Part shown: piece by piece, positions 9,353 to 17,904 of the stretch | Numbering within the stretch: position 1 is the stretch's first letter | Layout of the letters: every line of letters begins with the position of its first letter | Assembly: GCF_006345825.1 (NCBI RefSeq) | Contig: NZ_VCIX01000085.1 | Location: 124,001 to 188,000, forward strand | Origin: Paenibacillus paridis | GTDB taxonomy: Bacteria; Bacillota; Bacilli; Paenibacillales; Paenibacillaceae | Length of the DNA stretch: 64,000 bases | Direction: 5' to 3' | Program-made: the position numbers and the translations under genes | The notes under the pieces: model-generated | The model's database searches: none | Seen by the model: the letters and a program-made list of their open reading frames with translations, nothing else | What the model was told of the DNA's origin: nothing

Positions 9353-10276
9353 ATGAATCGAAATAGTACCAATGATCGTGACAGCAAAAAATTCCGTTCG
9401 GGCTTCGTCGCTATAATCGGCAGACCTAATGTCGGCAAATCTACGCTTATGAATCATTTAATTGGCCAGAAGATCGCGATTATGTCGGACAAGCCGCAAA
9501 CCACACGGAACAAGATCCACGGCGTGTACACAACTAACGATACTCAAATCGTATTTTTGGATACACCGGGCATTCACAAGCCTCAATCAAAGCTAGGCAA
9601 TTACATGATGCAGACCGCTGAAAGCGCGCTTAGGGAAGTAGAGGCTGCACTGTTTCTTATCGACGCATCTGAAGGTCTTGGCGGCGGAGATCGTTTTATT
9701 ATCGAGCAGCTCAAAAAAGTGAAAACACCCGTATTTCTTGTCATGAACAAAATTGACAAAGTTTTGCCGGAACAATTGCTTCCGATGATTACGCAATATA
9801 ACGAGCTTCATGAATTCGCGGAAATCATTCCGATTTCAGCACTCAAAGGCAATAATGTCGAGACATTGCTTGAGCAATTGTCCCGTTATTTGCCGGAAGG
9901 GCCGCAATATTACCCAGCAGACCAGATTACGGACCATCCCGAGCAATTTGTGTGTTCCGAGCTGATTCGCGAGAAAATTTTGCACATGACACGAGAAGAA
10001 ATTCCTCATTCCATCGCAGTGACAATCGAAGATATGCGCGTAAAGGAAAATGGGGTCGTTTATATCGGAGCCGTCATTTTTGTCGAACGGGATTCCCAGA
10101 AGGGCATCATCATTGGCAAAAAAGGAGATTTGCTGAAGGAAGTGGGCAAACAGGCGCGTAAGGATATCGAAGCACTGCTTGGCTCCCGGATCTTTCTGGA
10201 GCTTTGGGTTAAAGTCAAGAAGGATTGGCGCAACCAGGAACGCGTGCTGAAGGATCTGGGCTATCGGCATGATTAG
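9353..10276 (+). CDS. era: GTPase Era
   Basis: A 307-residue GTPase for 16S rRNA processing and 30S assembly. G1 is GRPNVGKS (residues 23-30), G2 falls around [11 protein letters not shown]3 is DTPGI, and G4 is NKID. The C-terminal KH domain carries [19 protein letters not shown] (about 262-280), which binds the 3' end of 16S rRNA. The N-terminus is about 12 residues longer than in many Era proteins. The ATG is 8 bp after the cdd stop, with GGGAG within the end of cdd. Confidence 0.97.
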   Translation: MNRNSTNDRDSKKFRSGFVAIIGRPNVGKSTLMNHLIGQKIAIMSDKPQTTRNKIHGVYTTNDTQIVFLDTPGIHKPQSKLGNYMMQTAESALREVEAALFLIDASEGLGGGDRFIIEQLKKVKTPVFLVMNKIDKVLPEQLLPMITQYNELHEFAEIIPISALKGNNVETLLEQLSRYLPEGPQYYPADQITDHPEQFVCSELIREKILHMTREEIPHSIAVTIEDMRVKENGVVYIGAVIFVERDSQKGIIIGKKGDLLKEVGKQARKDIEALLGSRIFLELWVKVKKDWRNQERVLKDLGYRHD

Positions 10277-10377
10277 TCTGAATTGACGTTATTTGTTAAG
10301 GATAGATTGAAGCGGATCATCGCATCCTATTACCACCCTGTAGCAGCATTTCAGGTAGCGGAAAGGGATGAATACGT

Positions 10378-10539
10378 ATGCGGAATTTTTCGTGGAAGTA
10401 TTTTACGTTGACCGGGGATGTCGAGTCCTTCATGCTTTACAAGGAAATGGCGCAAGTAGGTGCGGATAGCGGCTCCGCTGAATCGGTACAGGATCAAGAT
10501 GAGCTTGCCGTGCTGGAATTGGAAGATGCTTCTGGCTAA
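10378..10539 (+). CDS. yqzL: YqzL-like small protein
   Basis: A 53-residue protein starting at ATG 10378, with AAAGGGATG about 8 nt upstream. Its N-terminus (MRNFSWKYFTLTGDVESFMLYKE) fits the YqzL family, found in Bacilli exactly here between era and recO; the C-terminal 25 residues are acidic and poorly conserved. Function is unknown. Position and N-terminal motif support the call. Confidence 0.75.
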   Translation: MRNFSWKYFTLTGDVESFMLYKEMAQVGADSGSAESVQDQDELAVLELEDASG

Positions 10540-10587
10540 CATTGCAATGTTAATTGTAAATGCTGCATAGGTATATAGGTTTGAAAA

Positions 10588-10680
10588 CATAAGCCAGCAT
10601 CTGACGTCTACTCGTCAGGCTGTGCTTATTTTTAACCGCTAAACGGAAGGCGCCGCCATGGGACGGCGCATTTTCGTTTT
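10588..10680 (+). terminator. Two terminator-like hairpins between yqzL and recO
   Basis: The first is an imperfect stem (AAGCCAGCATCTGACG against TCGTCAGGCTGTGCTT, about 10590-10625) followed by ATTTTT. The second pairs GGCGCCG with CGGCGC (about 10648-10668), followed by ATTTTCGTTTTT. They suggest that much of the transcription from era-yqzL stops before recO. Confidence 0.6.
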
Positions 10681-10704
10681 TGCTTTCAGGGGAGAGTTTG
10701 CGTA

Positions 10705-11448
10705 ATGCTATATCGTGTTGAGGGAATTGTTATTCGAAGCATGGATTATGGGGAAGGCAATAAGATCGTCACGCTGCTCACAAAGACCAATGGGAAAGCG
10801 GGGGTGCTCATTCGCGGCGCCAAAAAAGTAAAAAGCAAGCATTCATCGCTTGCTCAACCTTTTACATATGGAGAGTTCGCCTATTTCCGCAGCAGCGGGC
10901 TGGGAACGCTTAATCATGGTGAGATTATCGAATCTCACCATGTTTTGCGTGAGAAGCTTGATTTAGCAGCCTATTCCTCTTACGTGGCGGAGCTTACGGA
11001 CCGCTCGCTACAGGATGACGAGGCAACTGGCTTTCATTTCGAGCAGCTAAAAGCTTGCTTTGCGGCGCTTCAGGAGGGAAAAGACCCGCAAATCGTATCC
11101 CATCTGTATGAGATGCGAATATTGGATTTGTCAGGCTATGCGCCTGCACTGGATGAATGCGTTAGCTGCGGCAATGTTGTCGGACCTTTTAAGCTGTCTC
11201 CTTATGCGGGAGGCATATTATGCTCCAGATGCACGGGCAAAGATCCTCACGCCATTCCGCTGGGCGAAGGAGCCTACAAGCTGTTGCGGCTATTCCGCAG
11301 AATGGATATGAGAAGGCTTGGCTCCATCCAGGTCAAGCCGGAGACGAAAGCAGAGCTAAAGCTGGCTATGAGAAAGCTGATGGATACCCATATGGGGCTG
11401 CAGTTAAAATCGCGTAATTTTTTAGACCAATTGGATAAGCTTATGTGA
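10705..11448 (+). CDS. recO: DNA repair protein RecO
   Basis: A 247-residue recombination mediator of the RecFOR pathway, which loads RecA on SSB-coated gaps. The N-terminal OB fold (MLYRVEGIVIRSMDYGEGNKIVTLLT) is followed by a helical domain with a zinc-binding cysteine cluster, C-V-S-C (about 152-155) and C-S-R-C (about 173-176). The ATG follows AGGGGAGAG. It is the end of the era block; an MFS gene follows instead of the usual immediate glyQS. Confidence 0.95.
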   Translation: MLYRVEGIVIRSMDYGEGNKIVTLLTKTNGKAGVLIRGAKKVKSKHSSLAQPFTYGEFAYFRSSGLGTLNHGEIIESHHVLREKLDLAAYSSYVAELTDRSLQDDEATGFHFEQLKACFAALQEGKDPQIVSHLYEMRILDLSGYAPALDECVSCGNVVGPFKLSPYAGGILCSRCTGKDPHAIPLGEGAYKLLRLFRRMDMRRLGSIQVKPETKAELKLAMRKLMDTHMGLQLKSRNFLDQLDKLM

Positions 11449-11603
11449 TAGATTTCGACACGTGTTACCTGCAATCATCGTTAATTCTATCCGTCTTTAG
11501 ATGTAGAAACCGATCCTTCTTTTGTCTGTTTACATGAACATGTGTTTGGTTTATGCTAATTGAGGCTGTTGAAGAATCGTAATTAAATGGAGGGATTTAC
11601 CTG

Positions 11604-13145
11604 ATGTCTACAGGACAAAATAGACTTGGTTTTGTTGTCGCCGGGCTCTTGCTTGGCATACTCGTGGCTTCAATCGACAATACGATTGTATCGACTGCGA
11701 TGGCAACGATCGTGTCTGATCTGGGCGGATTAGACAAGTACGTGTGGGTAACGTCTGCTTATCTGGTAACCGAAATGGCGGGAATGCCGATATTCGGGAA
11801 ATTATCGGATATGTATGGGCGGAAAAGGTTTTTTGTTCTCGGAATTTCGTTGTTTTTAATTGGCTCCGTTCTTTGCGGAACGGCAGAATCGATTACTCAG
11901 CTAACGATTTACCGTGCTATTCAAGGAATTGGCGGCGGGGCGATGATGCCGATCGCATTTGCTATTGTGTTTGATATTTTCCCAGCAGAGAAACGCGGCA
12001 AGATGGGCGGATTGTTCGGAGCGGTATTCGGCACATCAAGTTTGTTTGGTCCGCTTGCCGGGGCATACTTAACGGAATACATTAATTGGCGCTGGATTTT
12101 CTACGTCAATGTGCCGATTGGCCTTGTAGCGCTTGCGTTTATCGTAATCTTCTACAAGGAATCCCTCTCGCATGCAAAGCAAAAGATCGACTGGTGGGGA
12201 GCTTCCACCCTTGTGGGTTCCATCGTTTGCCTAATGTTTGCCCTTGAGCTCGGCGGCACGAAATTCGCCTGGGATTCTTCACAAATTATCGGTTTGTTTG
12301 CCGGGTTTGCTGTATTGCTTGCGGTTTTCCTGTTTGTAGAGACCAAAGCGACAGAGCCGATTATTTCATTCAAAATGTTCAAGCAGCGCCTATTTGCATC
12401 GAGTACAGGTGCTGGTTTATTTTATGGTGCGGCCTTTATTACGGCTGCTCTGTATATTCCGATGTTTGTACAGGGGGTGTTCGGCGGTACAGCTGTAAGC
12501 GCAGGATTAACGCTGCTGCCGATGACGCTCGGTTCGGTCATTGCAGCACAGCTGGGCGGCGTTCTAGCTAACAAAATGCCATATCGCAACATTATGACTT
12601 TCTCGGCTGTGATTTTCATCGTGGGCATTGTGCTGTTATCAACCATTACACCTGATACCACAAGATTTATGTTGTCGGTATTTATGTTCCTAACTGGCTT
12701 CGGAATCGGCTTCTCCTTCTCCGTGCTGGGGATGTCCTCCATTCATGGCTTCGATATGCGTCAGCGGGGCAGCGCGACTTCCACAATGTCCTTTGTTCGA
12801 TCGCTGGGTATGACGGTAGGCATTACTGTATTTGGCATCATTCAGCGGAATCATTTTACTAGCGGTATGACGGACGCCTTCGCGGGCAGCGAAGGTGCTG
12901 GGCCGATGACGGATAATGCCCGTGAGCTGCTTTCTCCAGATAAACGCGCGGAAATTCCGCCCGCTGTGATGGATAAAATCGTGGCAGCATTGTCGGAATC
13001 AGTCTCCGCAACCTTCCTATGGTCTATTATTCCGGCGGGTTTAGCCCTCGTATGTGTTCTGATGATGGGGAACGCGGGAATGAAGGATATTATCGGAAAA
13101 AGCGGAGCAGGCGCAGCACCTAAGAGCGGAATGCAAGGCCATTAA
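11604..13145 (+). CDS. MFS multidrug efflux transporter, DHA2 (14-TM) type
   Basis: A 513-residue proton-coupled exporter with about 14 transmembrane helices. Motif C-like and motif A-like segments are visible: FGKLSDMYGRKRFF (about 68-81), AIQGIGGGAMMPIA (about 108-121) and GPLAGAYLTEYINWRWIFYVNVPIG. The N-terminal DNTIVSTAM is typical of DHA2 drug transporters. The substrate cannot be told from sequence. A short palindrome (ACATGAACATGT, 11532-11543) lies in its upstream region and could bind a regulator, but no regulator gene adjoins. It sits between recO and glyQS, which are neighbours in many Bacilli, so it looks inserted. Confidence 0.92.
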   Translation: MSTGQNRLGFVVAGLLLGILVASIDNTIVSTAMATIVSDLGGLDKYVWVTSAYLVTEMAGMPIFGKLSDMYGRKRFFVLGISLFLIGSVLCGTAESITQLTIYRAIQGIGGGAMMPIAFAIVFDIFPAEKRGKMGGLFGAVFGTSSLFGPLAGAYLTEYINWRWIFYVNVPIGLVALAFIVIFYKESLSHAKQKIDWWGASTLVGSIVCLMFALELGGTKFAWDSSQIIGLFAGFAVLLAVFLFVETKATEPIISFKMFKQRLFASSTGAGLFYGAAFITAALYIPMFVQGVFGGTAVSAGLTLLPMTLGSVIAAQLGGVLANKMPYRNIMTFSAVIFIVGIVLLSTITPDTTRFMLSVFMFLTGFGIGFSFSVLGMSSIHGFDMRQRGSATSTMSFVRSLGMTVGITVFGIIQRNHFTSGMTDAFAGSEGAGPMTDNARELLSPDKRAEIPPAVMDKIVAALSESVSATFLWSIIPAGLALVCVLMMGNAGMKDIIGKSGAGAAPKSGMQGH

Positions 13146-13174
13146 CCTTATTGCCGTTCATATGCGCCATAAGT

Positions 13175-13203
13175 TTGACAATTATCACAAAGAAGCATAA
13201 AAT
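13175..13203 (+). promoter_or_regulatory. Sigma-A promoter of the glyQS transcript
   Basis: A consensus TTGACA at 13175-13180, a 17-bp spacer, then TAAAAT at 13198-13203. It places transcription start near 13210, just ahead of the T-box leader. Confidence 0.85.
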
Positions 13204-13209
13204 AGTGCA

Positions 13210-13434
13210 ATATGAATATTGGGCAATGATGGAGAAAGTAATCGTTTTATGTCGACGTGATAAGCGAGCCGGGAAAAGTGAGAGCCTGGACGGACAAAAC
13301 GATGAAAGGGCACTCCGGAGTCGTATCGACTAAAGAGGGTTGGCTCATATGGAGCTGACCAAGTAGGGTGGAACCGCGGGATATAACTCTCGTCCCTACG
13401 TCTGGCAGCAGGCGTAGAGACGGGAGTTTTTTGC
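13210..13434 (+). ncRNA. T-box riboswitch, glycine (specifier GGC)
   Basis: This leader senses uncharged tRNA-Gly and controls glyQS. Stem I closes through GGAG/CTCC and ATCGTTTT/AAAACGAT. The AGTA-type loop element faces the specifier loop, where GGC (13309-13311) followed by A reads the GCC anticodon. The T-box core TGGAACCGCG lies at 13369-13378. The competing terminator pairs AACTCTCGTCCCTACG with CGTAGAGACGGGAGTT and ends in a T-run by 13434. Uncharged tRNA-Gly should stabilise the antiterminator and allow glyQS expression. Confidence 0.95.
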
Positions 13435-13507
13435 ATGTCGATGCGTTTGCTGATTTTGCGGCAACCTCCGCAAATGGAAAAACAGTGGAAGAAGGAGAGG
13501 GTCAGAA

Positions 13508-14395
13508 ATGAATTTTCAAAAAATGATTTTGACGCTGCAACAGTTCTGGGCCGAGCAAAATTGTATTTTGGTACAGCCTTATGATGTGGAAAAGGGTGCA
13601 GGCACGATGAATCCGATGACGTTTTTGCGTTCGATCGGACCTGAGCCATGGAACGTAGCTTATGTGGAGCCTTCCCGCCGTCCGGCAGACGGCCGTTATG
13701 GTGAAAATCCAAACCGCCTTTACCAGCATCACCAGTTCCAAGTCATCTTGAAGCCGTCTCCCGACAATATCCAAGAGCTTTATTTGGAGAGCTTAAAGCA
13801 GCTCGGTATCGATGCAAATGAACATGATATCCGCTTTGTTGAGGATAACTGGGAATCGCCAACGCTTGGCGCATGGGGCCTTGGCTGGGAAGTATGGCTG
13901 GACGGCATGGAAATCACGCAATTTACGTATTTCCAGCAGGTTGGCGGTATCGATGCTAATCCAGTAGCCGTTGAGATTACTTACGGCATGGAGCGCCTTG
14001 CTTCGTATATTCAACAAAAGGAAAATGTTTTTGACCTGGAATGGGTAGAAGGCATTACTTATGGCGACGTCTTCAAGCAGCCGGAATATGAACACTCTAA
14101 ATATACGTTTGAAACTTCGGATACGGCTATGTTATTCACTTTGTTTAACATGTACGAGGAAGAAGCAAAAAAAACGATGGATCAGCATCTTGTTTTCCCT
14201 GCTTATGATTATGTGCTGAAATGCTCGCATACGTTTAACCTTCTTGATGCTCGCGGCGCTATTAGCGTTACCGAGAGAACAGGTTATATTACGCGAGTCA
14301 GAAATTTGGCGCGTGCATGCGCATCGACTTATTTTGAAGAGAGAGAGCGCCTCGGATTCCCGTTGCTTAAGAAAGGAGTGGAGCAGCATGGCTAG
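13508..14395 (+). CDS. glyQ: Glycyl-tRNA synthetase alpha subunit
   Basis: A 295-residue catalytic subunit of the bacterial alpha2beta2 glycyl-tRNA synthetase, class II. The conserved start ([25 protein letters not shown]) and the motif [23 protein letters not shown] are diagnostic. The ATG follows GAAGGAGAGGG. It overlaps glyS by 8 nt, which should keep subunit synthesis balanced, and is controlled by the T-box just upstream. Confidence 0.97.
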   Translation: MNFQKMILTLQQFWAEQNCILVQPYDVEKGAGTMNPMTFLRSIGPEPWNVAYVEPSRRPADGRYGENPNRLYQHHQFQVILKPSPDNIQELYLESLKQLGIDANEHDIRFVEDNWESPTLGAWGLGWEVWLDGMEITQFTYFQQVGGIDANPVAVEITYGMERLASYIQQKENVFDLEWVEGITYGDVFKQPEYEHSKYTFETSDTAMLFTLFNMYEEEAKKTMDQHLVFPAYDYVLKCSHTFNLLDARGAISVTERTGYITRVRNLARACASTYFEERERLGFPLLKKGVEQHG

Positions 14396-16469
14396 AGATT
14401 TCTTGTTTGAGATCGGACTTGAGGAAGTGCCAGCAAGGTTCGTGCGCGGCGCAATGAATCAGTTGAAGGATAAAATGGTGAAATGGCTTGCCGATTCCCG
14501 GATCGAACACGGAGAAGTTAGCGTCTATGCCACACCGCGCAGGATTGCTGTTCTGATTCATGAGGTGGCTGAGAAACAGTCTGACATGAACGAAGAAGCT
14601 AAGGGGCCATCGCGCAAGATTGCTCAGGATGATCAAGGCAATTGGAGCAAAGCAGCGCTAGGCTTCGCCCGCAGCCAAGGTGTAGAGCCCGAACAGCTTT
14701 ATTTCCAAGAGCTTGCAGGGGTGGAGTATGTCTATGCAACAAAGAGCAGCATCGGTACGGAAACGGCAGCTGTGTTACCGGAGGGTCTGCTTTCTATCAT
14801 CACTTCGATGTCTTTTCCAAAAAATATGCGCTGGGGCAGCCATGAGCTTCGGTTTGTCAGACCGATTCGCTGGCTAATCGCGTTATTTGGCAAGGATGTT
14901 ATACCTTTTGAAATTACAGGCGTACAGACGGGCAACGTATCACGCGGACATCGCTTCCTTGGAAATGATGCCACGGTTCTAGAGCCGGCAGAGTACGTTG
15001 TGCGCCTTCGAGAGCAGCATGTCATTGCGGATGTCAGCGAACGCGAGCAGCTTATTGTCGCTCAGATTGACGAACTCGCTAAAGAGAAAAACTGGGAAAT
15101 CGCAATCAAGGAAGACTTGCTTGAAGAAGTGCTTTTCTTGGTCGAATATCCTAACGTATTATTCGGCGGCTTCGATCCGGCATTTTTGAACATTCCGCAG
15201 GAGGTTCTCATTACGTCGATGCGCGAGCATCAACGTTATTTTCCGGTGTTTGACGGTGAAGGGCAGCTGCAGCCTTACTTTGTTACCGTGCGCAATGGCG
15301 ACAGAAAATCGATTGAACTTGTGGCTAAAGGAAATGAAAAGGTATTGCGTGCCAGACTTTCAGATGCCAAGTTTTTCTATGAGGAAGACCATAAGCTGAC
15401 GATCGAGCATGCCCTCTCGAAACTCGAAAACATTGTCTACCATGAAGAGCTCGGCTCGGTTGCCGATAAAGTAAGACGTATCCGTGTAACTGCCGATCTG
15501 CTAAGCAAGCAGTTACTGGTGGATGCGCAAACGGCAGAGGACGTGAGCCGTTCCGCAGATATTTGTAAATTCGACCTTGTTTCGCAAATGGTCTATGAAT
15601 TTCCAGAGCTTCAGGGCATTATGGGTGAAGATTATGCACTGAAAGCAGGAGAGAGAAGCTCGGTGGCGAAAGCCATTAATGAGCACTATCAGCCGCGATT
15701 CGCAGGCGACCTCGCTCCTTCGGAATTAACAGGAGCTATCGTTAGCTTATCGGACAAAATAGATACGATTGTGGGATGCTTCTCTATCGGCATCATTCCA
15801 ACAGGTTCACAGGATCCTTACGCGCTGCGCAGGCAGGCTGCCGGCATTGTTCAAATTATTCTGGCGCATGGTTTGAAGCTGGAATTAAACGATTTGTATG
15901 ATGCTGCGCTTTCTGTGCATGAGAGCCGTGGATTGAAGCGTGCGGCTTCTGATATTCGTAAGGAGCTAGCTGATTTCTTCGCGCTGCGCGTCAAAAACGT
16001 ACTTTCCGAGCAAGGAGTCCGTTATGATGTTGTGGATGCCGTTATGGCTGCTGGCTTCGCGGATTTGAAATCGACAATCGAGCGTGCTTCGGTCGTTCAG
16101 GTGCTGGCTGCCAGTGACGATCGCTCCGAATTCAAACAAACGGTTGAACAATTCAACCGAGTAAGCAATTTGGGCTCCAAAGCAGAAGGGACGAATGTTG
16201 ACCCATCGCTCTTTGCTGAACAAGTAGAATCAGAACTGTACGAGAACTGGCTGCAGCTGCGTCCAGTCTTTAAAGAAGCCGTAGCTAGCAGAGACATTTC
16301 AAAAGCCGTACAAACCTTATCATCTTTGAAGCCGTTTATTCATACGTATTTTGAAAAGGTAATGGTCATGTCCCCGGACGAGGCCGTTAGAGCCAATCGC
16401 CTGGCAACATTAGCAGGAATTGCTGAGGATATCTCGGTTATTGCCGATTTTTCGAAGCTCGTTTGGTAA
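14388..16469 (+). CDS. glyS: Glycyl-tRNA synthetase beta subunit
   Basis: A 693-residue tRNA-binding subunit of glycyl-tRNA synthetase. The start ([19 protein letters not shown]) is the family hallmark and sits at ATG 14388 behind AAAGGAGTGG; a longer frame from 14244 runs inside glyQ and is rejected. Recognisable blocks include [20 protein letters not shown], the HD-like central part and a C-terminal anticodon-binding helical domain. Its first bases overlap the glyQ end. Confidence 0.97.
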   Translation: MARDFLFEIGLEEVPARFVRGAMNQLKDKMVKWLADSRIEHGEVSVYATPRRIAVLIHEVAEKQSDMNEEAKGPSRKIAQDDQGNWSKAALGFARSQGVEPEQLYFQELAGVEYVYATKSSIGTETAAVLPEGLLSIITSMSFPKNMRWGSHELRFVRPIRWLIALFGKDVIPFEITGVQTGNVSRGHRFLGNDATVLEPAEYVVRLREQHVIADVSEREQLIVAQIDELAKEKNWEIAIKEDLLEEVLFLVEYPNVLFGGFDPAFLNIPQEVLITSMREHQRYFPVFDGEGQLQPYFVTVRNGDRKSIELVAKGNEKVLRARLSDAKFFYEEDHKLTIEHALSKLENIVYHEELGSVADKVRRIRVTADLLSKQLLVDAQTAEDVSRSADICKFDLVSQMVYEFPELQGIMGEDYALKAGERSSVAKAINEHYQPRFAGDLAPSELTGAIVSLSDKIDTIVGCFSIGIIPTGSQDPYALRRQAAGIVQIILAHGLKLELNDLYDAALSVHESRGLKRAASDIRKELADFFALRVKNVLSEQGVRYDVVDAVMAAGFADLKSTIERASVVQVLAASDDRSEFKQTVEQFNRVSNLGSKAEGTNVDPSLFAEQVESELYENWLQLRPVFKEAVASRDISKAVQTLSSLKPFIHTYFEKVMVMSPDEAVRANRLATLAGIAEDISVIADFSKLVW

Positions 16470-16496
16470 AGGATTGAAACAGGAGGATGATGTATC

Positions 16497-17312
16497 ATGT
16501 CTCGTTCAAATCCGGAAGTTATCGTCTATGTCGTATCTGACGCCGCGGGGGATACGGGAGAGCTAGTCGTTCGCGCTGCCATTGCCCAGTTCCACCCGAT
16601 AAACACCGATATTCGCAGAGCTCCTTTCATTACGGAGGAGCTCGGTTTGGAGCGCATCGCACAGCAGGCCAAGCAAGCGGACGCCATAGTGCTGTATACC
16701 CTTGTCATTCCCCACCTGCGGGACAGCATGAAGCGGCTGGCAGAAACATATTCCATAGTAGCGATTGATCTTCTTGGCTCGTTTATTGAGACGCTGGAGC
16801 AGCGTACCGGCCGTAAATCGCGCCAGGAGCCAGGTCTTAATCATGTACTCGATGCGGACTATTTCCGTAAGGTGGAGGCCGTTGAATTTGCCGTCAAATA
16901 TGATGATGCCAGAGACACCTCCGGCGTACTCAAAGCGGATATTGTGTTAGTCGGTGTGTCTCGTACGTCGAAGACTCCGCTATCGATGTACCTTGCACAT
17001 CAGAAATTCAAGGTTGCCAATGTGCCGCTTGTGCCGGAACTGAAGCCGCCGGATGAGCTGTTCAAAATTCCTAGGCGCAAGGTCATTGGCCTGACGATCG
17101 GAGTGCCTTACTTAAATACGATCCGTAAAGAACGTCTCAAGGCATTAGGTTTGCCAAATAATGCATCCTATGCCACGCCAGACCGTATTGAAAAAGAGCT
17201 CCTTTATGCCGATACTATTATGAAGAGGCTTGATTGCGTAGTCATAGACGTTTCTCACCGAGCGGTGGAGGAAACGGCAAGCTTGATTATGGAATATGTA
17301 CGAAAGCCTTAA
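16497..17312 (+). CDS. Pyruvate,phosphate dikinase regulatory protein (YqfL, DUF299)
   Basis: A 271-residue protein of the bifunctional PPDK/PEP-synthase kinase-phosphatase family, which uses ADP to inactivate and phosphate to reactivate its dikinase target. The P-loop-like motif GVSRTSKTPLS (about residues 152-162) and the N-terminal VSDAAGDTGE are characteristic. It directly follows glyS (27 bp). In B. subtilis, yqfL lies behind ccpN (yqzB), and YqfL modulates CcpN repression; ccpN is absent here. No dikinase gene lies in the window, so the target is unknown. Confidence 0.9.
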   Translation: MSRSNPEVIVYVVSDAAGDTGELVVRAAIAQFHPINTDIRRAPFITEELGLERIAQQAKQADAIVLYTLVIPHLRDSMKRLAETYSIVAIDLLGSFIETLEQRTGRKSRQEPGLNHVLDADYFRKVEAVEFAVKYDDARDTSGVLKADIVLVGVSRTSKTPLSMYLAHQKFKVANVPLVPELKPPDELFKIPRRKVIGLTIGVPYLNTIRKERLKALGLPNNASYATPDRIEKELLYADTIMKRLDCVVIDVSHRAVEETASLIMEYVRKP

Positions 17313-17347
17313 CGGTAGTCGGCAGGATTTTTTATAGTTATGCCGTA

Positions 17348-17353
17348 TATAAT
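17348..17353 (+). promoter_or_regulatory. Candidate -10 element ahead of the YqxD-type gene
   Basis: A perfect TATAAT is found 40 bp ahead of the next start codon, but no good -35 lies 16-18 bp upstream (the position reads GGATTT). A weak or activator-aided promoter is possible. Confidence 0.35.
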
Positions 17354-17392
17354 AGTACAGGATATGAAATTGAATTCGAGCGGTGATGTCAT

Positions 17393-17863
17393 TTGAAGCT
17401 AGAGCAGCCTACGATTGTTGTTGATGCGGATGCATGCCCGGTAAAAGCGGAGATTGGCGAAACGGCCAGACGCTTCTCGGTTCCTGTTCTGATGGTGGCC
17501 TCCCACGACCATCGGCTGGAGCCGCAGCCTGGGGTTGATATTGTTCAGGTTGACCGGAGCAATCAATCCGTAGATCTTTATATCGTGAATCACATTGTAC
17601 GCGGAGACATTGTCGTTACCCAGGACTTTGGACTGGCTTGCATTGCCATCGGGAAAGGCGCCGTCGTTTTGTCACCACGGGGAGAGCAATATACGGATGA
17701 AAACATCGATTATTTGATGGAGCGCAGGCATGAGCTTGCCAAGCGAAGGCGTACCGGAGGCAAAACAAGAGGACCAAAAGCGATGAACAATGACGATCGT
17801 GATCGTTTTCAACAAAAGTTGACAAAAGTTTTGCGAAATGAGCAGGAGAACCATGACGTATAG
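17393..17863 (+). CDS. YaiI/YqxD family protein (DUF188)
   Basis: A 156-residue protein of the YaiI/YqxD family, with a PIN/NYN-like nuclease fold. Conserved acidic blocks are visible: VVDADACPVK (about 9-18) and VTQDFGLACIAI (about 80-91), plus the C-terminal GGKTRGPKA motif (about 121-129). A nuclease role is predicted from fold but unproven. The TTG start at 17393 is chosen from the conserved N-terminus; the ribosome binding site is weak. It sits upstream of dnaG, as in B. subtilis. Confidence 0.88.
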   Translation: MKLEQPTIVVDADACPVKAEIGETARRFSVPVLMVASHDHRLEPQPGVDIVQVDRSNQSVDLYIVNHIVRGDIVVTQDFGLACIAIGKGAVVLSPRGEQYTDENIDYLMERRHELAKRRRTGGKTRGPKAMNNDDRDRFQQKLTKVLRNEQENHDV

Positions 17864-17904
17864 CGAATATTATTTACGTGTTACTAGGATGAAGGTGATG
17901 AACG

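Noticed and set aside
13229-13330. tRNA gene upstream of glyQ
   Set aside because: The paired elements belong to T-box stem I with its specifier loop; no cloverleaf or T-arm consensus is found.
14244-14387. Upstream extension of glyS
   Set aside because: It runs within glyQ in another frame. The canonical [15 protein letters not shown] start at 14388 has its own ribosome binding site.
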